A DNA stretch of 64,000 bases from Elusimicrobiota bacterium (lineage in GTDB: Bacteria > Elusimicrobiota > Elusimicrobia > UBA1565 > UBA9628). The notes beneath the pieces were generated by a model. The model worked only from the letters and a program-made list of their open reading frames with translations, made no database searches and was not told the DNA's origin. Where the stretch lies: the NCBI GenBank assembly GCA_003452935.1, contig DMMY01000030.1:61798-125797 (forward strand). Reading direction: 5' to 3'. Shown piece by piece: positions 27,101 through 36,412 of the stretch; positions within the stretch are counted from its first letter, which is position 1; each line of letters begins with the position of its first letter. The position numbers and the translations under genes are program-made.

Positions 27101-28463
27101 GCGCGTGGAGTATATGAACACCCAGGCGCACGATGAATTCGATGATTTCATGCATGGATTCCTCGATGTGATGGACGTCGGCTCCCAGGCCGACTCGCGC
27201 ACCAATCTGATGGTCGATTTTTGGCTGGGCCGCGGGGACTGCCGCCAGCACGCCTACGTCAAGCAGCTTTTCTTCGACGTCTGGAAGACCGACCAGCTCA
27301 ACAGCCTCATGCGCGGCGCCTACGAGCAGCTCAAGTCCGGCCGCCTGGACGAGCACGAAAAGACCATGGACAAGGTCAAGGCGCTCGGCCGGCTGCACAT
27401 GCTGGTCTTCGACTCCGTGATCTGGACGCCCACGGCCGTCGTGTCCAAGTATCATCCCGTGACCAAGAGCGTCGGCGGCGGGATCTCGCCGAGCCCGACG
27501 GGGGTCCTGACCGGGGTCTCCACGCTCGCCGAGGACCACACCTGGAACGGCTTGGCCGAGGTCGACGACGTCGGCAATCTGACCGGGTTCAAGCGGGTCG
27601 ATGCCTTTTACCAGAACGTCTACCGGCTGGGAGGCGGCGAGGGCCTTGTCGTCGATCCCAAGGACATCCAAGATGACGGCGAGATTATGGTCCGCGATGC
27701 GTTCCAAACCTATAACCCCAAGACCGGCAGGCTGCAGTGGTCCGCTTTGCGCCTCAAGCCCACCTCCTATGCCGGCAGCCGCGAAAAAAGGAGCCGTCCC
27801 GGCTGGACCAACTGGGATGAGTACGGCCAGGTCCGCCTGCGCGGGGTCACGATCGAGGATCTGCCCAAGACCCACGACGGCGCTCCGGACGTGTCCGGAT
27901 TCTTCGACGCGACCATGCAGGATGCTTTGAGCAGGTTTGCGCGGCGGGTCCGTCTGGAGAACCCGATGTCCGTGGCGGCCCTGCTGCGCAAGGCGCTCCA
28001 TGAACTCGACATCATCAGCGCGACCCCGCCCTCGGTCCAGGCCTGGGAGCAGGATATCCGCCGCATCCTTGAGCTCGGCGGCATAGAGCCGACAGCCGAG
28101 AATATGCAGGCCGCCCTAGGCTTGCTGGAGGTCGTCGGGCCGGGAGAAAGCCCGGGGCGCAAGGCCGCCCCCCTGGAGCGGGAGTACCAACTGGTGCTCA
28201 AGTCCATGGTTTCGCCCGCCGATCCCTACGGCATGGCCGCCATCCGGGTCGTCGCGAAGGCCAAGGCTCGGATCGCATCTCGAGCGCCCCGCCTGGAGGC
28301 TTGGCCCGAGCTCGACGGCTGGATCCGAGATTTTTTGAGGCCGGCCCTGGCGGGCCGCGAGGCCGGCGACGAGGACGTCCGGCGCGTCAAAGACTCCCTG
28401 ACGGTCCGCGCGCCGGGCCCTTTGAAGGGCCGCCGCTACTCTCTGCGAGTGAGCGTCAACTGA
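24186..28463 (+). CDS. Giant exported protein with helical repeats and transglutaminase-like Cys/His motifs
   Basis: A 1425-aa protein with a signal peptide (about residues 10-32). A low-complexity region reaches about residue 190 and a hydrophobic hairpin lies at about 225-270. A long helical region at about 500-900 includes FYPGINLVYNMI, reminiscent of the TPR-like MAP3K TRAFs-binding domain. At about 1015-1120, GRGDCRQHAYVKQLFFDVW and AEDHTWNG place a Cys (1018) and a His (1117) as in transglutaminase-like cysteine enzymes. The function is unknown and the domain calls are my inference. Its 3' end abuts the duplicated 100-bp segment, which suggests that the gene was inserted here. Confidence 0.65.
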   Translation: MPSGAAGRTRLIVAVLYFLSCGTLPAPPAFAVVAKAVVRIPSAQTPISRPAAAEFFQTALDKLQGVAGLSLAPRLGARMTAAPLPGDAPSPLTPAAGIVAVPAEPLAVKAPPNEVRQTPDQEDVLPVGAGLRLQTQRLQDEAGAIREGHSVGSSAFDTPERVPVEAQAVDGSAASAGLSSRCSPRLLAGVKSELAETWPFLTFNQDWLASHSQDPRTLAKVRIAHALTWTLGMGAGAAVAAAFLPAFGIPVLAPAAMLAAGSLGTAAAHLVYNHLARPVLNRLFPSLALPLLTAPETELALETILPEEARDVIRRVLNRDIEMAAADSHNIGWKKAKDEALANPSDPFVGWAPQRIKVSGEIKAKSREELSRLTGIEISEEKYRAIRDSPEGKDITHPDYKPYPEMLRDQTDGGTYMAGKNALPLLVLSLYLSDFRTLETRTKAGLKRVLQGLLDGTDKAGIDELSRLMHMAFEGFVLGNGERGYDNTVAEMRQTGKTVTRKKRDDFLPFNDLHQDVQALDSYTLLPAAKWFIGALQSYDEAPPHAFYELLNMDPGRLNRMPILPAKAAIHWLRGKSMEFQERFQEALDELKKINQETAENTKLAASPEEAKRLKASSEQRRSAELWRLMESRGLGNLEADEISLVFCAFKDQGLFRDMVKLYDQAPSRTFKSSTVMREFLAVALHKIGELDRSQAVIESLNATRPSGEAYGILGKIEKLRDQAGDPDALRRSIEALEKGFLLDFEFYPGINLVYNMITAGMREGSFETIGQAEHICRMVHLSAMKAGGLESGDFWTLATILESSVILGWDQEVQQALPKVMSKASAEWEIQAPIENLERLRGQIAQAGDRWPQGAQKIRRLDAVIATLRQRLGSLHQKVSDAPAHARRATAAARKAAKLLDIGFSFGEIKSTALSGNVRFGGQTHEQMVNRWDFAVVRAILKHLGLGQADVGFAAFNEKIDELIRQRFDTQRVEYMNTQAHDEFDDFMHGFLDVMDVGSQADSRTNLMVDFWLGRGDCRQHAYVKQLFFDVWKTDQLNSLMRGAYEQLKSGRLDEHEKTMDKVKALGRLHMLVFDSVIWTPTAVVSKYHPVTKSVGGGISPSPTGVLTGVSTLAEDHTWNGLAEVDDVGNLTGFKRVDAFYQNVYRLGGGEGLVVDPKDIQDDGEIMVRDAFQTYNPKTGRLQWSALRLKPTSYAGSREKRSRPGWTNWDEYGQVRLRGVTIEDLPKTHDGAPDVSGFFDATMQDALSRFARRVRLENPMSVAALLRKALHELDIISATPPSVQAWEQDIRRILELGGIEPTAENMQAALGLLEVVGPGESPGRKAAPLEREYQLVLKSMVSPADPYGMAAIRVVAKAKARIASRAPRLEAWPELDGWIRDFLRPALAGREAGDEDVRRVKDSLTVRAPGPLKGRRYSLRVSVN

Positions 28464-28562
28464 CCACGCGCGAGGAGTGCGAGCACTCTTTTCGCAACAG
28501 CTACCAGCGGCAGGGATTTTCCTGCTCCTGGAACTCGATGCAGCTGGAGTAGTCAGCGGCCG
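28463..28562 (+). repeat. 100-bp exact direct repeat, copy A2
   Basis: Identical to 23956-24055. It encodes the orphaned HEAT-protein tail (REECEHSFRNSYQRQGFSC) with its TAG but without a gene body. It starts at the last base of the 1425-aa gene's stop codon. Confidence 0.9.
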
Positions 28563-28621
28563 TTGTCTTCGGCCTCGAAGCGGTAGCCGCTGTCCAGGAC
28601 CGTGACGATGCGCCGGCCCAG
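28553..28621 (-). pseudogene. Orphan 3' fragment of a response-regulator gene
   Basis: On the minus strand it encodes LGRRIVTVLDSGYRFEAED-NGR and a stop, the end of an OmpR-type winged helix. Bases 28565-28621 match 29933-29989 in the intact regulator at 55 of 57 positions. No upstream body exists; the ATPase gene begins to read in from the other side at 28635. It is a rearrangement remnant. Confidence 0.75.
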
Positions 28622-28634
28622 CTTCGTGCCTGAA

Positions 28635-29795
28635 TCAAATTCCGTGATCGAAGAATTGCGCTACGGAGAGGTCGGCCCGCGCGCCCCCGATGCGGACGGC
28701 CTTGGCCTCGGGGTAGCGATGCAGGAAGGTTCCCAGCCCGGGAGTCCGGTGTCCCGCGCCAGCCGTGATTTCAATCGCCAAAATCGTTTTACCGCGCTGG
28801 ACGATAAAGTCGACTTCCTTGTTCCGGTCGCACCAATAAAAAACGCTCTCGCCCGCGTTGATGAGAGCCGCTCCTACGGCATTCTCGACAAGACGGCCAT
28901 AAAAGTCCCGGTCCTTGACTGTCTCCGCAAAGGGGAGGCCGCGCAGCGCGGTGACGAGCGCGTTGTTGCGCGCGATGAGCTTGGGGCTTGAGGTCCGGAC
29001 GCGGATGGCGCGGGAACTAAACTTGCGGACCGGCTCGACCAGGAAGGCCCCGGCGATGAGCTCCAGATAATTGGCCAGCGTGTTGATGCTGCCGCGATCC
29101 TGCAGTTGGCCCATCATCTTCTGGAGACTGATGACCTGGGCGGGGTGCTGGCAAGCCAGCCCCAGGGTCTGGCGGAACAGCGCGGGATGGTCGATGCGCT
29201 GCACGGCGGGGATGTCGCGGCCGATGACCGTCTCCAGGAGAGAATTCTGGACGTAGTCTTTCCAGGCGTTAAAATCGTCGATGAAAGGGACGGCTCCGGG
29301 ATATCCTCCATAGAACAGGAATTGATCAAGTTCCCAACCGAACGCGCCCCGGCATTCCGAGTAGCTCCAATGGGGGCACTCGATGAGCTGGAAGCGTCCG
29401 GCGAGACTCTCCCGCATTCCATGCTGCAGGAGGAGGGCCGACGACCCGAGCAGAATGACCCGCAGGCGCCGCCGCTCCCTTACGTCTTCATCGTGGAGCA
29501 TTTTCACGGCTTCGCTCCAGCGCGACACTTTTTGAATTTCGTCTATGACGAGCAGCGGCATACCCCCGGTCTGTTTTCGGGCTTGGCGCCAAGTCTCCGC
29601 CAGCCATTGGGTGTTGGGAGGCGTCAACTGATCGGCTGTGGCATAGACCTTGGGCTCCGGCCAATTTTCCAAAAATTGGTGGATCGCGGTGGTCTTGCCG
29701 ACCTGCCTTGGTCCCACCAGAATCTGAAGGACATGTGCTGGCCGTGCGAGGTTCTCCTGAAGCGGTGAGAGTATGGTTTGGCGCTTAAATGTCAT
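28635..29795 (-). CDS. AAA ATPase with DUF4143 domain
   Basis: A 386-aa protein. The AAA_14 domain has Walker A GPRQVGKTT (about residues 28-36), Walker B LLVIDEIQ and a sensor LLGSSALLL. The DUF4143 C-terminal half contains a restriction-endonuclease-like core, EVDFIVQRGKTILAIEI. These proteins are scattered by horizontal transfer, often one per locus without partners, and their role is unclear. G+C is visibly lower than the surroundings, and the 125-bp upstream spacer is A+T-rich. It lies between two copies of the response-regulator 3' end, so it looks inserted. Confidence 0.88.
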   Translation of the reverse strand: MTFKRQTILSPLQENLARPAHVLQILVGPRQVGKTTAIHQFLENWPEPKVYATADQLTPPNTQWLAETWRQARKQTGGMPLLVIDEIQKVSRWSEAVKMLHDEDVRERRRLRVILLGSSALLLQHGMRESLAGRFQLIECPHWSYSECRGAFGWELDQFLFYGGYPGAVPFIDDFNAWKDYVQNSLLETVIGRDIPAVQRIDHPALFRQTLGLACQHPAQVISLQKMMGQLQDRGSINTLANYLELIAGAFLVEPVRKFSSRAIRVRTSSPKLIARNNALVTALRGLPFAETVKDRDFYGRLVENAVGAALINAGESVFYWCDRNKEVDFIVQRGKTILAIEITAGAGHRTPGLGTFLHRYPEAKAVRIGGARADLSVAQFFDHGI

Positions 29796-29920
29796 TAAAA
29801 AAACCTTTAAAAACAGTCATTTATTAATAAAGTAACGTTTTGTTCAGGGCACCTCTCAAAGTGTAACATAGGATTTTTCGCACTTCAAGTGGCCGGCCAA
29901 GCTGCGTCTCGGATCTTGAG

Positions 29921-30646
29921 TCAACGCCCGCCGTCTTCGGCCTCGAAGCGGTAGCCGCTGCCCGGGACCGTGACGATGCGCCGGCCCAGGCGGGGCCCCA
30001 GCTTCTGGCGCAGGGAGGAGAGGTGCACCGTGACCGTATGGGGATTGTTGTAATCGGCCAGGTCATAGCCCCAGACCGACTCCAGAAGGAACTTCGAAGT
30101 CAGGACCCGGCCGCGCTTGCGCAGGAACAGGGTCAGCAAATCGAACTCCTTGCGAGTGAGGCTGACGCGGTTCTTGCCCAGCTTCACGGTCCGGGCTTGC
30201 ACGTCCAGGACCGCGCCGTCGGCCTTGAGCACTTCCTCGACCTCGGCCGCGGTGGCGTAGCGCCGCAGCACGGCCTCGACCTTGGCCAGAAGCAGGCTGG
30301 GGACGAAGGGCTTGAGCACGTAATCGTCGGCTCCCAGATGAAAGCCCTCCAACTGGTCGACCTCGGCCTTGCTCGAACCCGACACCAGCACCAGGGGGAT
30401 GGCCGCGGTGCGGCGGTCCGCGCGCAGGCGCCGGCAAAGCTCGAAGCCGTCCATGCCCGGCATCTGGACGTCGGCGATGACGATGTCCGGCTGGGAATCC
30501 AGGGCGGCGAGCAAGGCTTCCCGGCCCGAGTTCGAGGTCAGAACCGTGTGCCCGGCCTTTTCCAGAAAAGGTTTCAGCAGCCGGCAGGCGTCCGGCTCAT
30601 CATCCACCAGCAGCATCTTATAGCGCAACGACACGACTTCTGACAT
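29921..30646 (-). CDS. OmpR/PhoB-family response regulator
   Basis: A 241-aa protein. The receiver domain (about residues 10-125) has the acidic pair DD at 15-16, phospho-acceptor Asp59 in IADVQMPGMDG and Lys in DYVLKPF. A winged-helix Trans_reg_C domain (about 145-238) contains LTRKEFDLL, VTVHLSSLRQKLG and GSGYRFE. It should bind DNA after phosphorylation by a histidine kinase, but none is encoded nearby. I chose the internal ATG at 30646, with a GGGGGTG sequence upstream, over one at 30694. Confidence 0.92.
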   Translation of the reverse strand: MSEVVSLRYKMLLVDDEPDACRLLKPFLEKAGHTVLTSNSGREALLAALDSQPDIVIADVQMPGMDGFELCRRLRADRRTAAIPLVLVSGSSKAEVDQLEGFHLGADDYVLKPFVPSLLLAKVEAVLRRYATAAEVEEVLKADGAVLDVQARTVKLGKNRVSLTRKEFDLLTLFLRKRGRVLTSKFLLESVWGYDLADYNNPHTVTVHLSSLRQKLGPRLGRRIVTVPGSGYRFEAEDGGR

Positions 30647-30738
30647 GGCAATCACCCCCGGTCTCATCCAGTTATAGCATCTCGCGGCCGTCAAGTGAAG
30701 GCATTTTTCGGGGCTCTGAAACCACGCTCCAATTTAGT

Positions 30739-30744
30739 TAAAAT
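30739..30744 (+). promoter_or_regulatory. -10 box of the CoA-transferase operon, leaderless type
   Basis: TAAAAT ends 6 nt before the ATG at 30751. No Shine-Dalgarno sequence is visible. Confidence 0.55.
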
Positions 30745-30750
30745 ATCGCT

Positions 30751-31656
30751 ATGGAAAATAAAGTGCTCAGCATGCGGGAAGCGGTGGCCGAATTGGTCAA
30801 GGACGGCGACACGGTCGTCATCGAGGGCTTCACGCACCTTATATGCTTCGCGGCCGGGCATGAGATCATCCGGCAGGGCCGCAAGGACCTGACCCTGGCG
30901 CGCCTGACCCCAGACCTGATCTACGATCAGATGATCGCCGCGGGCACGGCCAAGAAGCTGGTCTTCTCCTGGGCCGGCAACCCGGGCGTGGGCTCCCTGC
31001 ACGCCTTTCGCCGCGCGGTCGAGGCCCAGCCGCCCCGTCTCGAGATCGAGGAATACTCCCATTTCGGCATGGTGGCCCGCTTCTCGGCCGGAGCCGCCAA
31101 CCTTCCCTTCTGGACCATGCGCAACTACAACGGCTCGGACATCCCAGGCTCCAACGCCCGCATCCGCACCGTCAAATGTCCTTACACCGGCGAGGAACTG
31201 GCCACGGTCCCGGCCCTGAGGCCGGACGTGACCATCATCCACGCCCAGCGCGCGGACAAGAACGGCAACGCCCATATCTGGGGCCTGATGGGAGTCCAGA
31301 AAGAGGCGGCCTTCGCGTCCAAGAAGGTCATCGTGGTGGTCGAGGAATTGGTGGACGAGACGGTCATCCGCTCCGATCCCAACCGCACCTTGATCCCGGG
31401 CTTCCAAGTCGACGCCGTGGTCCTCGAGCCCTGGGGCGCGCATCCCTCCTTCGCTCAAGGCTACTACGACCGGGACAACGATTTCTACGTCAATTGGGAC
31501 AAGATCGCCCGGGAAGAGGCCGGCCTTAAGAAATACCTCGACGAGTTCGTCTACGGGGTCAAGGGCCGCAAGCAATACATGGACAAGCAGCCGGGCCTGG
31601 CCGATCGCCTCAAGGCCAAGAGCATGATCTGCCAAGGAGTCAATTATGGCTACTGA
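30751..31656 (+). CDS. Family I CoA-transferase, alpha subunit
   Basis: A 301-aa protein of the glutaconate/3-oxoadipate CoA-transferase alpha family, with KDGDTVVIEGFTH near the N-terminus and FSWAGNPGVGS, where the family has its CoA-binding glycine loop. It transfers CoA between carboxylic acids together with the beta subunit, which overlaps its 3' end by 11 nt. The preferred acid is not clear from sequence; the late segment WDKIAREEAGLKKYLDEF is typical of GCT-like rather than SCOT-like enzymes. Confidence 0.87.
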   Translation: MENKVLSMREAVAELVKDGDTVVIEGFTHLICFAAGHEIIRQGRKDLTLARLTPDLIYDQMIAAGTAKKLVFSWAGNPGVGSLHAFRRAVEAQPPRLEIEEYSHFGMVARFSAGAANLPFWTMRNYNGSDIPGSNARIRTVKCPYTGEELATVPALRPDVTIIHAQRADKNGNAHIWGLMGVQKEAAFASKKVIVVVEELVDETVIRSDPNRTLIPGFQVDAVVLEPWGAHPSFAQGYYDRDNDFYVNWDKIAREEAGLKKYLDEFVYGVKGRKQYMDKQPGLADRLKAKSMICQGVNYGY

Positions 31657-32425
31657 GACTGCGACCGACTACACCCTCAACGAGCTCATGACCGTGCTCG
31701 CGGCCCGGGAAATCCGCGACGGAGACGTGGTGTTCGTGGGCATCGGCCTGCCCAACCTGGCCTGCAACCTGGCGCGCCACACCCACGCGCCCAACATGGT
31801 GCTCATCTACGAGTCCGGCGCGGTAGGCGCGGTGCCGGACCGCGTTCCCCCTTCCATCGGCGACCCCGCGCTGGTCACCGGCTCCTTGATGGTCGCGAGC
31901 ATGCAGGACATATTCCAGGCCATGCTCCAAAACGGCAAGATCCAGGTGGGCTTCCTGGGCGGGGCGCAGATCGACCGCTACGGGAACATCAACACCACGG
32001 TCGTGGGAAGCTACAAGAAGCCCAAGGTGCGCCTGCCCGGATCGGGCGGCGCCTGCGAGATCGCCATCCACGCCCAAAGGGTCCTGCTCGTGTGCAAGCT
32101 CGACAAGCGCACGTTCCCGGAAGCAGTGGACTTCATCACGAGCCCGGGTTCGGTCTCCCGGGGCAAGACCCGCGCGCAATGGGGCATGCCGGGCCGCGGT
32201 CCGGTCAAGTGCATCACCAACATGGGCATACTCGAACCGGACGGCGAGACCGGGGAATTCGTCCTGACCGCCATCTATCCGGGCGTGAGCTTCGACGCGG
32301 TCAAGGCCAACGTCGGCTGGCCGCTCAAGGCCAAGGAACCCCTGGGGTCCGTGGAATTGCCGACCCGGCGGGAAATCACGCTGCTACGCGAAAAGCTCGA
32401 CCCAAAAAGACTTCACATCAAGTAA
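31646..32425 (+). CDS. Family I CoA-transferase, beta subunit
   Basis: A 259-aa protein with the catalytic glutamate Glu56 in IYESGAVG, which forms the glutamyl-CoA thioester in this family. GLPNLACNLAR and VGFLGGAQIDRYGNINTT match glutaconate CoA-transferase beta chains. It is translationally coupled to the alpha subunit through an 11-nt overlap. With lysine 2,3-aminomutase about 7 kb away a role in amino-acid fermentation is possible, but the other pathway enzymes are not in the window. Confidence 0.88.
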   Translation: MATETATDYTLNELMTVLAAREIRDGDVVFVGIGLPNLACNLARHTHAPNMVLIYESGAVGAVPDRVPPSIGDPALVTGSLMVASMQDIFQAMLQNGKIQVGFLGGAQIDRYGNINTTVVGSYKKPKVRLPGSGGACEIAIHAQRVLLVCKLDKRTFPEAVDFITSPGSVSRGKTRAQWGMPGRGPVKCITNMGILEPDGETGEFVLTAIYPGVSFDAVKANVGWPLKAKEPLGSVELPTRREITLLREKLDPKRLHIK

Positions 32426-32440
32426 TTCGAGGCTACGACT

Positions 32441-34138
<1,698 letters not shown>

Positions 34139-34164
34139 GGCTGGCGAAAAGTCCTTTCGGGGGT

Positions 34165-34170
34165 TATACT
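34165..34170 (+). promoter_or_regulatory. -10 box upstream of the frameshifted paralogue
   Basis: TATACT ends 4 nt before the ATG at 34175. A short or absent leader is predicted. Confidence 0.4.
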
Positions 34171-34174
34171 TCTT

Positions 34175-35790
34175 ATGAGGATACCCCCCATGATCCCGGT
34201 CCTCGGGCGCGCCCTGTTCGCGGCTTTCCTGGCGTTATCCTGCGGCTGGCCCGTCCATGCCTGCCGGCTCTGCGAGAATCCGCCGCAAGTCCCGCCCCAA
34301 CAGCTAGCTCCGAACGATCCTTTCGACCTGCGCTCGCCTCCGGGCCTGCTGCCGGGAGACCTGGAGTACATCATCGCCTCCGGCAATGGAAGTTACCGGC
34401 GCCAGGAGCCGTATCTCGTCGATTACGCTGCCAAGGATGCCCGGCGGCATCTCGTCACATACGCGCAGGTCCAGCCCCTGCTTAGAAGCCGGACCAAGGA
34501 GCTCGCGGCTCAACTGCGTATTAAGGAGAAGAGCCGATCCTTGAACGCGGCCGACCGCAAGCAAGCCCTGCTCCTCTACTGGTACCGCGGGCCTTTCCTC
34601 GGCGGGCCGGACCGGGCTTTCCTGGACTCGCTCAACCCCACGGCCCTCGGGAAGCCCGGCTTGCCAAGCCTTGCGTCCAAGCCCGATTCAGGCGCGGTTT
34701 CATCCAAAGGCTCTAGCCGCCAAGCTGACTTGGCCGGCCGCCTCCTGGCTCAAATAGAATTGACCGGCGATGCGGCGCAAAAAGCCGCTTTGACGGAAGC
34801 CATCGCGCTCATACTGGCCACGCCCACGGGCCGCCAGCTCGCGGAGGAATTCGCGGCCTCAGGCGCCAAAGCTCGCATCTCGTTCTTATCCATGCCTAAT
34901 TCCCGCGTCGTGAAAAAAACGGCAAAAAGGAAATACAAGGCCAGCAGGCTTCCTGCTACAGCGGCGGCGATCTGATTTCAGTGGCTTTCAACGCCGACTT
35001 CATGAAAATGGACCGGCAGTACCGCCGCCAATATATGCCGGGGACGCTGGCGCATGAGCTTCTCGGACATGGGCTCGCGGAGTTCCAGGCGCGCAAGGCC
35101 GGGGTCTTGGAAGCGTACAACCCCAACTATCGCGGCAACGAAGACAACGCCGCGCTCGTGGGTTGGACAGTGACCGCGGAGTTGGGCGCCAAGCTCTGCG
35201 AGACGGATATGTGGAGTTATCTAGAAAACCCCGAAGAATACGGCAAGAAGCGCCAGCTCATTCTCCCCGTTTATGCAATCACCTGCAGCCCGAAAGAAAT
35301 CAAGGATGCCGCTTCCGTTCTGCGCTCGCGCCTGGCCCGGACCAAGAAAGCCCTCTCCGAAATTCCCGGGGACATATCGGACTGGCGATTCTGGCGGCAA
35401 GCCGCGGAGCATTTTATCGCAGCCCACAAGATGGCGCGGAAATCGTTCCGCTCCGTGTTCGATATCGCCGACAGCATGTCCGATCAGTATTTGCCCATGC
35501 GACAAGAGACCTTGAAAAATATTCAAGCCCGCCTGGAGAAGACCATCGCCCGTCTTGAAAGTCCTGCCGGCTCGGCTGAAAAAAAACGCTTGCAAGACCA
35601 ATTCCAACAGAGTTTCTTCGTTCTGCAAGAAGCCCGGCTTAAGGCCCGCCGCGAACATTTGCAAAAATTAGTCCAGGGCCGAAGCTATGAACCATTTTCT
35701 CCCTTGCCGCCAGGACAAATCAGTCTCGATCAATTGAAGGCAATGTATAGCCAAGACCGCTTAAAACGCCCGGAGCACTGGACAAAATGA
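34175..35790 (+). pseudogene. Frameshifted exported HELLGHG protein (paralogue of 36413-38053)
   Basis: Two frames together match the intact neighbour along its whole length. The first (34175-34975) has a signal peptide or lipobox region (ALSCGW), then CRLCENPPQVPPQQL and PNDPFDLRSPPGLLPG. The second (frame containing 34981-35790) holds TLAHELLGHGLAEFQ and the C-terminal coiled helices. The switch falls at an A7 run (34913-34919): one extra A, or a -1 slip on AAAAAAAC, gives NGKKEIQG, matching EQNGKKMFNG of the paralogue. It is therefore a sequencing error, a fresh pseudogene or a slippage-dependent gene. The rest of the reading frame is undamaged. Confidence 0.75.
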
Positions 35791-36329
35791 AACCCCATAT
35801 TCTCGCCGTCCTCATCCTTCCGGCCCTGGCCTCCGGCCCCAAGGAGGCCAACATGAATTTTACGGATTTTGCCGGCGTAGCGAGCATCGAGTCCCCCGAG
35901 GGCTGGGAAGTCGATAAAGCAGAGGACGCAGTTGACCCGTCGCTGATCTTCTCATTGGGCCCTGACATCATCAAGGCGCGCCTCTTGGGCGGCGAGGGCT
36001 CGCGCTACGCTTCGCCCGCGGAGTATCTCAAGGGATTCGAGGCCACCACCATGGGCAAGCCTCCTGAAAAAATCCGCGCCATCAAGGTCGTCGGGGGAAA
36101 AACCTGGCTCTATCGCCACGGCTATCCCATGGCTTTAGGCGACCCCCATGTCGTCGGCGACATGCCTCCCATATTGGCGCAGGAGGAGTTTTGCATCATT
36201 CCCATCGGACGCAAGTTCCTGGTCTTGAGCTGGGCTCATGAAAGCGCGCCTGACCCGGAATTCGCCGCTGAAAAGGCCTGGACCCGATTTCTGGAAAGAA
36301 TCTCTCTCGCCAAGCCGCGGGCTCGTTAG
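35787..36329 (+). CDS. Secreted protein of unknown function
   Basis: A 180-aa protein with a short signal peptide (about residues 1-17). One domain contains IESPEGWEVDKAED, KTWLYRHGYPMA and EEFCIIPIGRKFLVLSWAHE, which looks like a small alpha/beta periplasmic fold. Its ATG overlaps the stop of the upstream HELLGHG frame (ATGA), so it is coupled to that gene. No family is recognised. Confidence 0.68.
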   Translation: MKPHILAVLILPALASGPKEANMNFTDFAGVASIESPEGWEVDKAEDAVDPSLIFSLGPDIIKARLLGGEGSRYASPAEYLKGFEATTMGKPPEKIRAIKVVGGKTWLYRHGYPMALGDPHVVGDMPPILAQEEFCIIPIGRKFLVLSWAHESAPDPEFAAEKAWTRFLERISLAKPRAR

Positions 36330-36412
36330 CCACGCCTCTATCACAATAACTTTACCCGAGCGCAATACCGCCAGTCTGCTTATATAACGTATAATCTTTT
36401 TTTTATAAACAC

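Noticed and set aside
28463..28552. Short ORF ending in the HEAT-protein tail after the 1425-aa gene
   Set aside because: It is an exact copy of another gene's 3' end with no start or body of its own; treated as duplication debris.
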